The position numbers were made by a program, and so were the translations under genes. Shown here in pieces: positions 45,937-56,718 of a stretch of 64,000 nucleotides of DNA; position 1 is the first letter of the stretch, and the number at the start of each line of letters is the position of its first letter. The notes beneath the pieces were generated by a model, which worked only from the letters and a program-made list of their open reading frames with translations, did not search any database and was not told the origin of the DNA. Source of the stretch: Moniliophthora roreri (lineage: Eukaryota; Basidiomycota; Agaricomycetes; Agaricales; Marasmiaceae); NCBI GenBank assembly GCA_001466705.2, contig LATX02000200.1, forward strand, positions 1,798,001-1,862,000, written 5' to 3'.

Positions 45937-46776
45937 AACTAGTATGCAGTAGATAGAAATCAATGGTGGAGGGGAATAACGCGTCAAACGCGTCCGGAAA
46001 ATGGAAAGAATGGACCAATGCGAGGAGGGAGTCAAGGTGCGAATAATATCGGGATCGTAAGAGCTACACCGACGAAATCTGTGCGGCCGTCCCGGTTTGG
46101 TAGCTCGGAGGGTTGCTGTTAGCGTTTGGATAGTTGATCCCAAAAACAGCACGGCACGAGTGGCACCAGCTGAGAGGGGACGGAACAGATTGGCGATACA
46201 GCAATGAAATGTAAGAAGGGACACATTCTTATTTTATTGGCTGCGCCTCGTTGCATGTCTGAAGGGGACGTCAAAGACCAAGTTGAAAGGAGCTGTTTGT
46301 CACTTGCAGCATAGTAAACATGGTAATCCCGTAAGATGGACTTGAGGTATCAACGTGCATGCGGCATGCACAAGGAGAACGAAACGCCAAAACTGTAAAC
46401 AGCAGACTCGACTCAGTTCCTCATCTGTACGTACTTAATTGTCCAAGTTCGGTGATTCCATGCAGATACGAGGTCAGAAAAATGGTGACATACCCGAGAA
46501 ATTCTTGACACGCCTTTACCAGCTGTCAAAGAACTCTTTGTCCTATGCAAGTGTCCCGGTGTTGACTTTCTTACCCATGATCTCGTAGTAATACACTGAG
46601 TGCCTGCCGAGTATTGCTGGTATTGATGATAGTAGTGGTCGATTAGGTAACTATTCTTCAAGTTCTCTTAGAACTACTCTGACTTAAACTACGAAACCAG
46701 CTCGGTGTGTACGTCATCGATACTATAAACTTGACGAGTGACATTTTATTAACAGGCATTGTCGAATTTGGACTGA
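45937..46776. promoter_or_regulatory. Divergent upstream region
   Basis: About 840 bp lie between the preproprotein ATG and the OB-fold gene ATG. The only frames are short, and one continues the preproprotein frame upstream. No clear TATA box is seen for either gene. Confidence 0.4.
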
Positions 46777-47840
46777 ATGCCGACCGTCCTTCGAGTCTTC
46801 ATTGGCGCACCAACCGCAAGTGATCTGCGAACAAACCAAGCAGGATCTCTACAAGACCAGTGGATAAACGTGACTTCATCTCAGCCATTGAGCAGGCGAA
46901 GATTATCTCTCGAATTCGTGCCGTTACTACCACCGGCGACGTTGGAAGCAGCTAGTCGGCGTATTTCCGAGGTTTACAAATACGCTATTTTTCAGGATGA
47001 AAACGATGAAGAGGGAGAACGCGATAAAACTCAGGCTATGATAATAGATCGAACTGAACATGAAGGTTTGAATAGTTCTGCTCTGCTCTTCGGCCGACCG
47101 CTTATGAGCTTTGTCAGGTCAAACCACCGTTATTACATGGGACCTTACACCGTCTCGGGGAGCCAACCATGACAATTCGATCGAAATAGAGCGCTCGTTA
47201 ATGAGCATCACAGCATCTCGTATCGAAACTCAAGAAACCCAGTCTTACATCTATTCCGATACATCCTCAATAGCCCGTTTCCCTACTTTCAATATCAACC
47301 TACATTCTCTTACATCGCTTTCCATCATCACGAAGTCAAAAGGCAAAGGGACTTCTAAAGTAAACATGCTCTTGGCTGTCCTTGAGGTTGACGGCCCCGA
47401 AACCATCCGTTTGAAGAAGGGTCCAGACGCTGGCAAGGAGATATCAATTCTGAAGCTGATTCTGGGCGATGAGGAAGGGAGCTTGTGTAAGCTTACCGCC
47501 TGGAGAGAGGTCGCCGAGGCGTGGAGCGGAGCTGATGATTGTATTGCGGTGAAGCGAGGAGATGTGATCCTTCTGCAAAGTAGGCTTTTCCAAAACATTG
47601 GCACTGTACACTCCTCAAGACAACCTCCCAGATGTCATAATAAATTACGATCCTTCGACCTCGCCCACTATCACAGCGTCACCATACCTCAAGTCCAGGC
47701 TCGAAATTTGCTACCGGACGATGCCATGCGCTCGTGAGGACATAAAATTGCGACCTGATCTAAGATTGGGCGCCAGCGATGCCGCTGTAAGGAGGGTAGA
47801 GACTATCGTGCGCTGGTTTGAGAAAATGGCAGGCTTATAG
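46777..47840 (+). CDS. OB-fold-like, possibly nucleic-acid-binding protein
   Basis: Three exons join in phase. Exon 1 from 46777 reads MPTVLRVFIGAPTASDLRTN and ends TEHE. A 53-nt intron (47065-47117) leads to GQTTVITWDLTPSRGANHD and SIEIERSLMSITASRIETQE. The core, VNMLLAVLEVDGPETI, GKEISILKLILGDEEGSLCK, LTAWREVAEAW and VKRGDVILLQ, has the strand spacing of an RPA-like OB-fold. The second intron joins to NNLPDVIINYDPSTSPTITA and SRLEICYRTMPCAREDIKLR. The stop is at 47838-47840. The OB-fold call is inferred from the pattern alone. A role in single-strand DNA or telomere/repair complexes is possible, but nothing in the neighbourhood supports it. Basidiomycete orthologues probably exist, since all exons read cleanly. 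Confidence 0.65.
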
Positions 47841-50253
47841 CGCCTGCATAAAATTAATGAGGCTAGCAATCAGACGGCGAGTTTCCTCTGCTTCCTGTAT
47901 ACACTATTGCCTCAACCTCTCTTCGGCGCTACCTTCACGAATATTCTGACATGAAACAGCGCAGATTCCCGAAGTTACCAAAATCATTCCAATGGACAAT
48001 ACTATGATTTGTTGTGATACCGCTCGTAGCAGTGTTGGGTAGCTTTCTTGGAATCCTCTTTTGAAGTGCGCTGTGACATACTTTTTCACCCGGATGACAA
48101 TTTCTCTGATGCAGCGACTAGGGCACATCACTGATGATTGTCTTACCCGTCGGCGATGTCGCCGCTGCTTGATATTAACTTGAGTGTTCACAGACAGACA
48201 TATCAGCGATGAACGAGCTTGGATAGCCGTATTCCGGCCATATCGCGACTCATATGGCACCCAAGAGCAGGCTCGTCCCTTACCGCCATTAGCTATGTAA
48301 TGCACACAAATCAACAGTCCTCTTTCTAAAGGTTTTACTCTCCCCTCCGCTTCTACCTCCGCTCCTGTCTAACATCAGTCTAATAGTACTGTATTTACAA
48401 GTATCTCCTTGTGTTTGTGCCCCACAACAGCACCGCTGTATCCTTTGATACCATACCCTGGTTCACCGATGGGAATTGTCAACGCGATATTTCTTCCCGG
48501 CTTCTGAATAGCTCTGACCCTCGCAAAGTCACACCCTGCACGACTCATACGGCATATTCCTACTACGCTATGTACTGCTGCGTCGTCTCAAGCGGATCCG
48601 ATTCGGATACTTGGTCGATTGTCCGAGTTTTCGGTAGTTTAGAGAGGCGCTGTGCGGAAAGCTAAGGATAGCCATAATGTTCACCTTACCTGGAAAAACT
48701 CATTCGCTGCGGATGTGGAGCATGATCGATGGAACGGTTTTCGTAGATGGGTTCCCACCACTAAATTGCGAATGCGCTTGGGATGTCAACGTTATTCCCG
48801 TCTTGGGGTCGTCACTTCTTTATATTAGACGATTTTCCATATGATGATGCCCCAGCGGCCTCAAGTTCGGAGTACGCGCCACTCCTCCTCCGTATTTACC
48901 GTACCTGCGACGCACCTGGTTGTATACCTGAGCTCATTTACTTTCACCAGCAAATGAGTTGATTTCGCAGTTGAACACGCGGCCACTTACCGCCTCGACG
49001 CGTGATGACAGACGCGTTTCCATGTCTCACGTGCTTTACTTACAATTGACTTCAACCACCGTCATTCAGCCTGAAGAGGGCCAGGAAAAGGGTATACCTT
49101 TTGAATGATGGAACGGTAGGTTGGCGGGCGGTACGTTTCATATTCCGTCCTAAACGAACCAAAATTTGACATCCAAGCCCGCTGTAGGATCCTGTACCCG
49201 ATGGCGTTTTCGGGAGTCGGGATGCGCTGCTTCATCAGGTGAAACGCCGCTTGAGTTGGTCAACGTATTCGTCGAGTGACATAGGAGCATCATCTTGTCA
49301 CCTTAGTGCAATCAGATCATGAATATTCCAGATTTTTTTGGGAAGCCGTTGCTGTGGTTCGGTCTAGTGAGTAACCAGTCATGCCATTTGATGAATTGCT
49401 TCCAGTCCTCACGCTTTGACAACAAGGTCGTATCCAAGAGGAGAGCATATCTTTTGTGCGGGTATCATCAGATCAGGCCAGCTCGAACAATGGATCGAGA
49501 AACCGCAAGGCACCACTGAGGATCCATTTGCGAATACATAAGGGCGTCACCTCGCACTTTCTACGCTGACCTGTGCCTATACCCTACTGCGTAACATTGG
49601 ATTCCGGTTAATATGAATGTCCACTTCGACCCGAGGTTTTCACAAAGAGCTTCCAAGACCTCCGAATGCTCCTTTTTGAGGAGCTTGATTCTTCCGATGA
49701 TGCCCAGTCGAAATAAGGAACTCGACGTGTGTCATGTCTAACGCTGTGAGTAGTAACCACGCTTCCAATCAATATATTGTTTTATTCGACAGGGTCAACT
49801 TCCAGGCTATTACTCACTACGGGCTTGTCTTGACCGTGAGGAGTAGAGCTGTCATACATTTTACAGCTTCAGCGTACTGCGCGGTAGCACGGCTCCTTAG
49901 TCGTACTCACCGCGCAGTCATGCATTCAAACCTTCAAATGGGTAATCTCCTGATGGATTCGTAAGTCATACCGCATTCATCCTCATTCCGTATCCTCACA
50001 TGCACATACACTTTCGTGTTACAGAGACGAAACCGCACGCGGCGCTACTCAGCCTTGTCAATCTCAATATAGATCTTCCGACCCCTCCGACCCCGGGTAA
50101 CTCCGATCTCCCCTTCCCTTCTTAGATTCCAAGTCTGAGATAGCCGAAATTGCATCGCACCTGTTACGAGTTACGGGTTCCCTATATAAAGTCAGACTGC
50201 CATGTTACCGTCCCTTGTCCCACCTCTCCGTTCCCAACCCCACGACAGAAGCC
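47841..50253. other. Gene-poor interval
   Basis: About 2.4 kb contain no supported gene. The frame at 48411-48665 (84 codons) lacks a signal peptide and motifs. Near 49905-49965 the phrase HRAVMHSNLQMGNLLMDS faintly recalls a protein-kinase catalytic loop, but the catalytic Asp is replaced by Asn and no DFG motif follows. This could be a remnant. No repeats, RNA genes or transposon genes were recognised. Confidence 0.45.
50183..50190 (+). promoter_or_regulatory. TATA box of the small basic protein gene
   Basis: TATATAAA lies 64 bp before the ATG at 50254 and supports this small gene being transcribed. Confidence 0.5.
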
Positions 50254-50890
50254 ATGACTTCTCCTAGTTCAGATTTTGAGCTGTCCCATCTCTCGCTCAC
50301 CGGAAGCAATACCTGGGACACACCTGTATACGAAGATTCCAGGTTGTACTGGAACTCGGTCTTGCTCAGCTCTGCCTCAATGGTCAATTGTGCGTCGTCA
50401 ACTAAACGACTCGATTCTTTTACTGATCGTCTCTGTAGTCCCTCCATCACCATCGGATAGAAGCTCGACTAGTTCGTCTGCGTCAATGACGACGCCGCAT
50501 TACAACACTTACACCTCATCATACGCTGCCCCATATTTTACACCCTACACATCACCCTCCTACACGTTTTCTTCGCCTCCTCTACATCGCACCCAAACAT
50601 CCGTCCCTCTCACCGTGACATGCACGGCACCACTCATCGCGCCCAAGCCATTACCATATCATTCCCCCACGTTTCTAAAGTTTGATCTCCTCCCGGAGAT
50701 CGATGAAGACCTCAGCTATCCGCCCTATTGCCAGAGACCTAAACGGAAACGTGGCGAGGACGGAAACGAGGGTGCCTTTGTAATGAGGAAGAGAAGCAAG
50801 GATATGGCGTGCGAGCGGCCCCCAAGACCACCGAGTGTGTCTACTGGACGTCGAAAGATCACTGTTTCCACACGCACAAGACACCGATAA
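50254..50890 (+). CDS. Small Ser/Pro/Tyr-rich protein with basic NLS-like segment
   Basis: This is a two-exon gene of unknown function. Exon 1 (from 50254) encodes MTSPSSDFELSHLSLTGSN, then WDTPVYEDSRLYWNSVLLSS and ASMVN. A 49-nt intron (gtgcgt...ctgtag, about 50391-50439) joins in phase to SPPSPSDRSSTSSSASMTTP. A long low-complexity stretch rich in Tyr, Ser, Thr and Pro follows. Toward the end are FLKFDLLPEIDEDLSYPPY, then QRPKRKRGEDGNEGAFVMRK, a bipartite nuclear-localisation-like block, and a basic tail (GRRKITVSTRTRHR). The total is about 195 residues. I infer a nuclear, intrinsically disordered protein. A TATA box sits at a normal distance upstream. The stop is at 50888-50890. Confidence 0.6.
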
Positions 50891-53825
50891 GCATCCCTAT
50901 CCACTCGATTCCACCCGATAAACACCCACTCGATATCCTTCCACCGGGGCTCGGCAAAACCTGGGTTACAATTTGCCCCGATGCCCAGAGATCAGTCTTG
51001 AGAACCCCTCACGCGAATATATTCTCAGCTGACACCGAGCTTGTATATTTTGTATCCACTTAGTTGTCTTCGATAGACGCAAAAGTGATCGGTGTCAGTC
51101 GGGACGCCAGGTGGTACCTGATAGGGATGGTTCCTAGACTATATTCTTGGTTCCTGATGCGTACCTCCTTTACACGCTGCACATTGCATTTAGTTATGTG
51201 CTATGTGCCATTGTCATTTATCAGAACATTCAACCGGTACATCACCCTAAATTCGAGCCCCCACCTCAAACACCGCACATGGAAATCTCGGTTTCACAGG
51301 GAAGCTGCGGCGAGCGGCGTATGGGTATGTGAGAATACGGGTTGTTCTCATCTGCAGTTATCCATCGCTTGCTATGTTTAGTTTTCCCTTCGCTTGGAAC
51401 CCTCAATCTGGCATCACTCCCGCTGGTCGGAGGTGCACGGGTACTCATATAATTTCATTCTATAAGATGGTCATTTCGGCTGCCAGCGGGTTCTTGTTGC
51501 TTCGCATTCTGCACTGCATTCCCTTGCCTCCATTCATGATGTATTATTACCACAACCACAACATTTCATTGCATTTTTGGCGTTTTTCATTCACAAGACA
51601 TTATACGTATTCAGTCATAGTACCAAAGAATGGGGTGTAAGATACGTACATTACTTTCCAGTTCTAGTATCTGCTTCACGGACATGCATGTGGCCAATGG
51701 ATCTTGTTATATTCAACCGTGTCTTAGCATTGACAATCGGTGGCCCGTCCTTCAGAAACGCCACTCCGCTCACAGGGCCGCTATCAAATAATGATACGGC
51801 ATTGCGTGCCCCACACCCGTCGTGAAACAAAGCATTAGGATTGGAGTTTGAAAAGTATTCTTGCCTGGCCCCATGTCTTGAACATTTTTAGTGTGCAAAA
51901 CATATCACGATAACGGCTACGGCAGATGATAGCCATCCCTCAGCTCTATATTAACATCAGCCCCCACAAGTACTTCACCCTGATGGCACATGCTCCCGAA
52001 GGATGACTGAAATAATTGGATTCTTGGTTGTGATGTATCTGCCATCTGCGTTGCGTCGGTATACATCGGGAACACATCACAGATGGTACTCATTCCAGAA
52101 CGTGAACACCACACTGCAATAATCATGTAGAGCAAGTGTATAACCAAGTTACTTGTAGATGGCATCAAGCTGTGGTTACATATTACACATCAGTGCGCGT
52201 TAGGAGCGCCCTAGTTCTACAGCGTCAAGCGATGGCATCATGAAACAGGCAAGACAAGAACAGTTGATACAACAGCCATCAAGGAGGAACAGCGGTCCTG
52301 TTTGCTGTATCTTGATTTTTCGTCAGGCATCTACCGGTAGAAAGGAACAATTACATTCAGTAGTAGCGACGGTGAAGCCCTGATACGCGAAGCAGTGACC
52401 GGCGATTAGAATCCTTCCTCTATCATACCGTGGAGTTGTTCGACGCTCCCTTGCCGATGGAGTTTGAGGGCCTTGACAGTAGTAAATATGGTCTAGCGTT
52501 GGGAATAACATATAGGCAGTCGAGAGGCTAGAGGCCGTAGCGGTGATGGAATACATACACCAATGTGTTATTTTCCGCTCACCGAGCTTTTCGGGTGTCG
52601 GAAGTGGGAGAAGGGTACTTAATGCGTCTCAATCTGAGGGCTATTTCTGCATCACTCCAACGGGCTGTAACCTTGAATCGCCAGGACAAAAGACATTGGG
52701 CCAGTCATTGGGGTATTTCCAACGATAGGTCCGTCTTTCGGCACACAGCACGAGATCGTTGGGAACGGGGTAATGAACCAGTGCAGTCTATCTGGACACT
52801 GTCCTGAGGTACGTGCAGGCCAAATGGAAATTCACGAAACGACTGGGCGAGGCTTGCGTGCGGCGAGCCGTACGTAAAAGGGTCCAGTGGAGATGGTCCA
52901 TCTGGTTGTATAACTAGCGAAGGGAAGATAAACCGTTTTCACCCTGGTCTTAAGCTTGCCGTCGGACGAACGCCCGTGCACCTACTTACCAGGACAAAGT
53001 GAGAGATGAATGATACCTTATGCATTCATTGCAGGGCCGGGCCAGCTTTCACGGAGGCTCCAAGGAGGATGTCCGCGGATAGGCACTGAGGAAGTGCCAA
53101 ATACAACGATCTTTGACGGGGATTATTAGGTCTAATGGATTTCGAAGGTACTCGTTCGTTCGGTTAGAAAAGTGGCGTTCACGGCCTATCAAAAAGTGTA
53201 CACTAGTAATTAGAGCATCAATAGCCAAGCACATCTAGGCACTAGGAGTGATTCTTGCGTCCAACCTTGCGGAAATATATGCAGCCTATTCTGTCCTAAT
53301 GTATGTCAGTGTGTAAATTACATTCATAGGTGAGTACAAACTCACGTTCACGTAGCATCCAAAAGCAACAGGTCGTGAAGATCAACCACGAATGGATGAG
53401 AGGTGGTAAAGGATTCTGGCGTCAGAAGTGCAACTTGAGACACGAGCATCAAGTGGTAAAGCTTCCAGAAGACAAGTCTCATTCGCAGTCGGATGGTACC
53501 TTGCAGATATCGATAACTCGCATATTTTCCAGAAATAGAGAGGTTAGACTCTGTCGAGAAGTGTCGAAGTAGCTAGGTGAACTTCAGCAGAGAGCATCCG
53601 ACTTTTAGAGCTTCTCATTTTTCGTTAAACAATTTCTAAGAGTTTGAATCGCTAGTATCACTGAGTTCCAATCGTAGACACACTTGAGAATCGCACTCTG
53701 GCTCGGAAGCACGCAAGTCGCGGATGGGGGTTTAGGTCAAGTGAAACCACGTGGAAGCATGACCGAAGCATGACCTGTGTCAGCCGGACCCTGTTCTAAG
53801 TAATCCTCGTATTCGTTCTTTCCGA
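50891..53825. other. Gene-poor interval
   Basis: About 2.9 kb separate the small basic protein gene and the SRP receptor gene. Many short frames occur on both strands, none with a recognisable motif, signal peptide or consistent exon chain. I see no tRNA, rRNA or transposon signature. Confidence 0.45.
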
Positions 53826-56500
53826 AATGCTCGACCATTGCTCAATATCTCATAAAGGTAGTTCTTCAGCATGATAGGATTTCGTTTAATTGATCTATTC
53901 TCTTTGCAGGCGGTATTGTCTTATGGTCAAGGTCCTTCACTCCGGAAGCATCCAACATTACTTCCTCCGCCGAGTCACCCGTCAATTCTCTCATCCGTGA
54001 CGCCCTGATCGAAGGTCGTACGACAGACGAAAAGTATGAGAAGGGCAGCTATGCTGTAAAATGGTCTTTTGTCAATGACCTCGAGCTCATATTCGTCGTA
54101 CGTGTTTACCTACATCCCCGAGTCTGCGTCTCACTGTTAGCACAGGTGGCATATCAACGCATTCTACAATTAACCTATGTCGAAGACCTTCTCACAACAC
54201 TCAAGGCTCTGTTTGTCAAGCTATTCCAGCCGATTATTGCTACGCTTGTTGCTTCATTGCACGCAGTAAATTCTGGGAAAGCGGCTGCAGCTGAAGCCAT
54301 CACATCGTTCAACTTTGCGACTGCATTCGAGGGCTGGGACAAAGTTTTTGACAAAGTTCTCAAAGGTCTTGAAGATAGAGCTGCTTTGGTGCGCGCGCCC
54401 TGTACATCTTGAATACCAGCTTGCTAACCAAGTTAAAAAAAAGGAGCGCCAGTCTCGGCTTCGGGGTACCAACCGACCACAGCCTGTTGTAGACTCGACT
54501 CCACCTTCAGATGACCCAGACATCGGTGAGACGATTCTATGATCCATTCAATGCCCCTCCTAATCCTTCCCGACGCATCAAGTTTCTTCTGATGCTCCAC
54601 AGGACGAACAACAAATAGCCCGGAATGTCCAGGCATTGAAAAATCGCTTGCGAGGACGTGGCGGTCGGCGTGGGGGGAGGAGCGGTGGGCGGCCCCTCTC
54701 GGATGCCGGTAGCGGGCGCGAAAGTGCACCAGCTTCTGAGTGCGTGTGTTGTCTTCTTCCCATTTACTGTCCTTACCTATACAACCAGCTCCGAAGCGAC
54801 TCCCAAAAAGAAAAACAAGATTAAAACGCAACGGAAATGGGGAGATGAGGCCCCATCCGAGTTCGATATGGCATCTCTGGACTTCAGTATGGATAAACCA
54901 GGTGCAATAAGCGACATGAGTTCGCATGACCTTCAGGCATTGGTCGATCAAGCATCTCTGGGAACTCGTACCCGTGACGGCTTGTATGAAGTCAAGGACT
55001 GGGAATTCACTAAGGACGCGTCTGAGACGGACGAGACTGACAATGTTATCCTTCGGACCCTGAAATCCAACGAATCCAGTTCGGCGTCAAAATCCGGATC
55101 GCTCGGTGCCCTTGGATCATTGTTTGCTAGATTAACTGGGTCCAAGGTGCTCACGGAGCAAGACCTAAAGCCAGTTCTAGAAGGAATGAAACAGCACTTG
55201 ATGAAGAAGAACGTAGCAAAGGAAATAGCGGATAAGGTCTGCGAGGGTGTTGGAGAGAGCTTGGTCGGCAAGAAGGTGGGAGGGTTCCAAAGTGAGAGCT
55301 ATCCTTGCATCCCTATTTCCGCCATGATACTGATGGGCTTTAAAGGTACGAATGCCGCTGTCCAGCTAGCTTTGTCGAATTCTTTGACTCGAATACTAAC
55401 ACCGAAGACATCCACGGACTTACTGCTCTCCATTCGGACCAAATTGTCGTCCCCGCTTGCGTCAACCCACCAGCGTGTCCCCTACTCTATCACGTTTGTT
55501 GGCGTTAATGGTGTTGGGAAGAGCACTAACCTTTCCAAGGTCTGCTTCTGGCTCATCCAGAATGGGCTTCGGGTGCTGATTGCAGCTTGTGACACCTTCC
55601 GGTAATGCTTGAAGCTACTGTAAACAACTCTATCTGAAAAAGTTCACCACAGGAGCGGAGCTGTCGAGCAACTGCGTGTCCATGTTCGTAACCTCAGTAT
55701 GCTAGGTGTCAATGGTGCAACGGATAGCAAAGGCAGGGTAGAGCTTTTTGAACGGGGATACGGAAAGGATGCTGCTGCTATCGCGAGAGAAGCTATCACT
55801 TATGGTGAGGCATTCCATCGGTAACCCTCTTCCCGCTCTTCTATTGACGTCCCTGTCTCTCCAGCTGGTAGTAATGACTTTGATGTCGTACTCATTGATA
55901 CCGCGGGGAGGATGCAGGACAACGAGGTAAGCAGCGTCTTGTCTGTTCATGGAATGCAAGAAATCTGATAATGCCAATTTTACTTAGCCCCTGATGAGAG
56001 CTTTAGCCAAGGTACGTACCTTTCATCATCTTTTCCATCATTGATGTCAAATGAATGAACCCTCATTGTACAGCTCGTCGCTGTCAACAACCCGGATAAA
56101 ATCATTTTTGTTGGAGAAGCACTGGTCGGGAACGAAGCTGTTGATCAGCTGACCAAGTTCGATCGTGCATTGCGAGACTTTTCAGCGATATCTGGATCTG
56201 GGAAGGAACGAGGGATAGATGGGATGTTGGTCACGAAGTGGGACACTGTGGATGACAAGGTGAGGGTACCGAAATTCGATCAATTTCAATTCTTCTAACT
56301 AAATGCTGGCTCAGGTGGGAGCGGCGCTCTCCATGACATATGTTACCGGACAACCGATTATTTTCGTTGGGTGTGGACAGGTCAGTTGCCTGCGATGTTC
56401 TGCCAGACGCCGATCACTGACGGGTCCTGATTTAGACTTATACTGATTTAAGGCAGTTGAGAGTAAGCAATGTAGTTCAGGCTATCCTGAGCGATTAACG
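53826..56500 (+). CDS. SRP101: Signal recognition particle receptor alpha subunit
   Basis: This is the ER-membrane-associated GTPase that receives SRP-ribosome complexes. Exon 1 at 53826 is MLDHCSISHKG. It continues GIVLWSRSFTPEASNITSSA and the longin-like (SRX) domain with YVEDLLTTLKALFVKLFQP. A charged linker follows. The NG domain begins near 54950 (KNVAKEIADKVCEGVGESLV). Its GTPase motifs are G1 GVNGVGKSTNLSK, the ACDTFRSGAVEQLRVH block, G3 LIDTAGRMQDNE, G4 TKWDTVDDKVGAAL (canonical TKxD) and the closing GQTYTDLRQLRV. It ends NVVQAILSD, with the stop at 56498-56500. All nucleotide-binding motifs are intact. About eight exons; length near 640 residues, as in yeast. Confidence 0.93.
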
Positions 56501-56718
56501 GAGTTGTATCTTTTGTAATCGATTTTGGGATTTGTGCTCCTCTATTTTACCAGTACTTGTAGCTGTTCATGTAATATCTAGTGGATAAATTGCTTGTTTC
56601 ATCCAGGAAAAGCAAGACATGCGCTATTCGGGCACCTCGAATCACAATTAAAATATGTTTCGTGAATCTCAGCTCAAGGTGTGACAACACGCACTCACCG
56701 TGACAGTCTTTGACCCTC

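Noticed and set aside
49734..49964. Protein kinase fragment (HSNLQMGNLL)
   Set aside because: The catalytic Asp is missing, there is no DFG motif, and there is no coding context upstream or downstream.
54658..54800. Separate gene start within the SRP receptor linker
   Set aside because: The frame is continuous with the NG domain, and the charged linker is expected in SRP receptor alpha.
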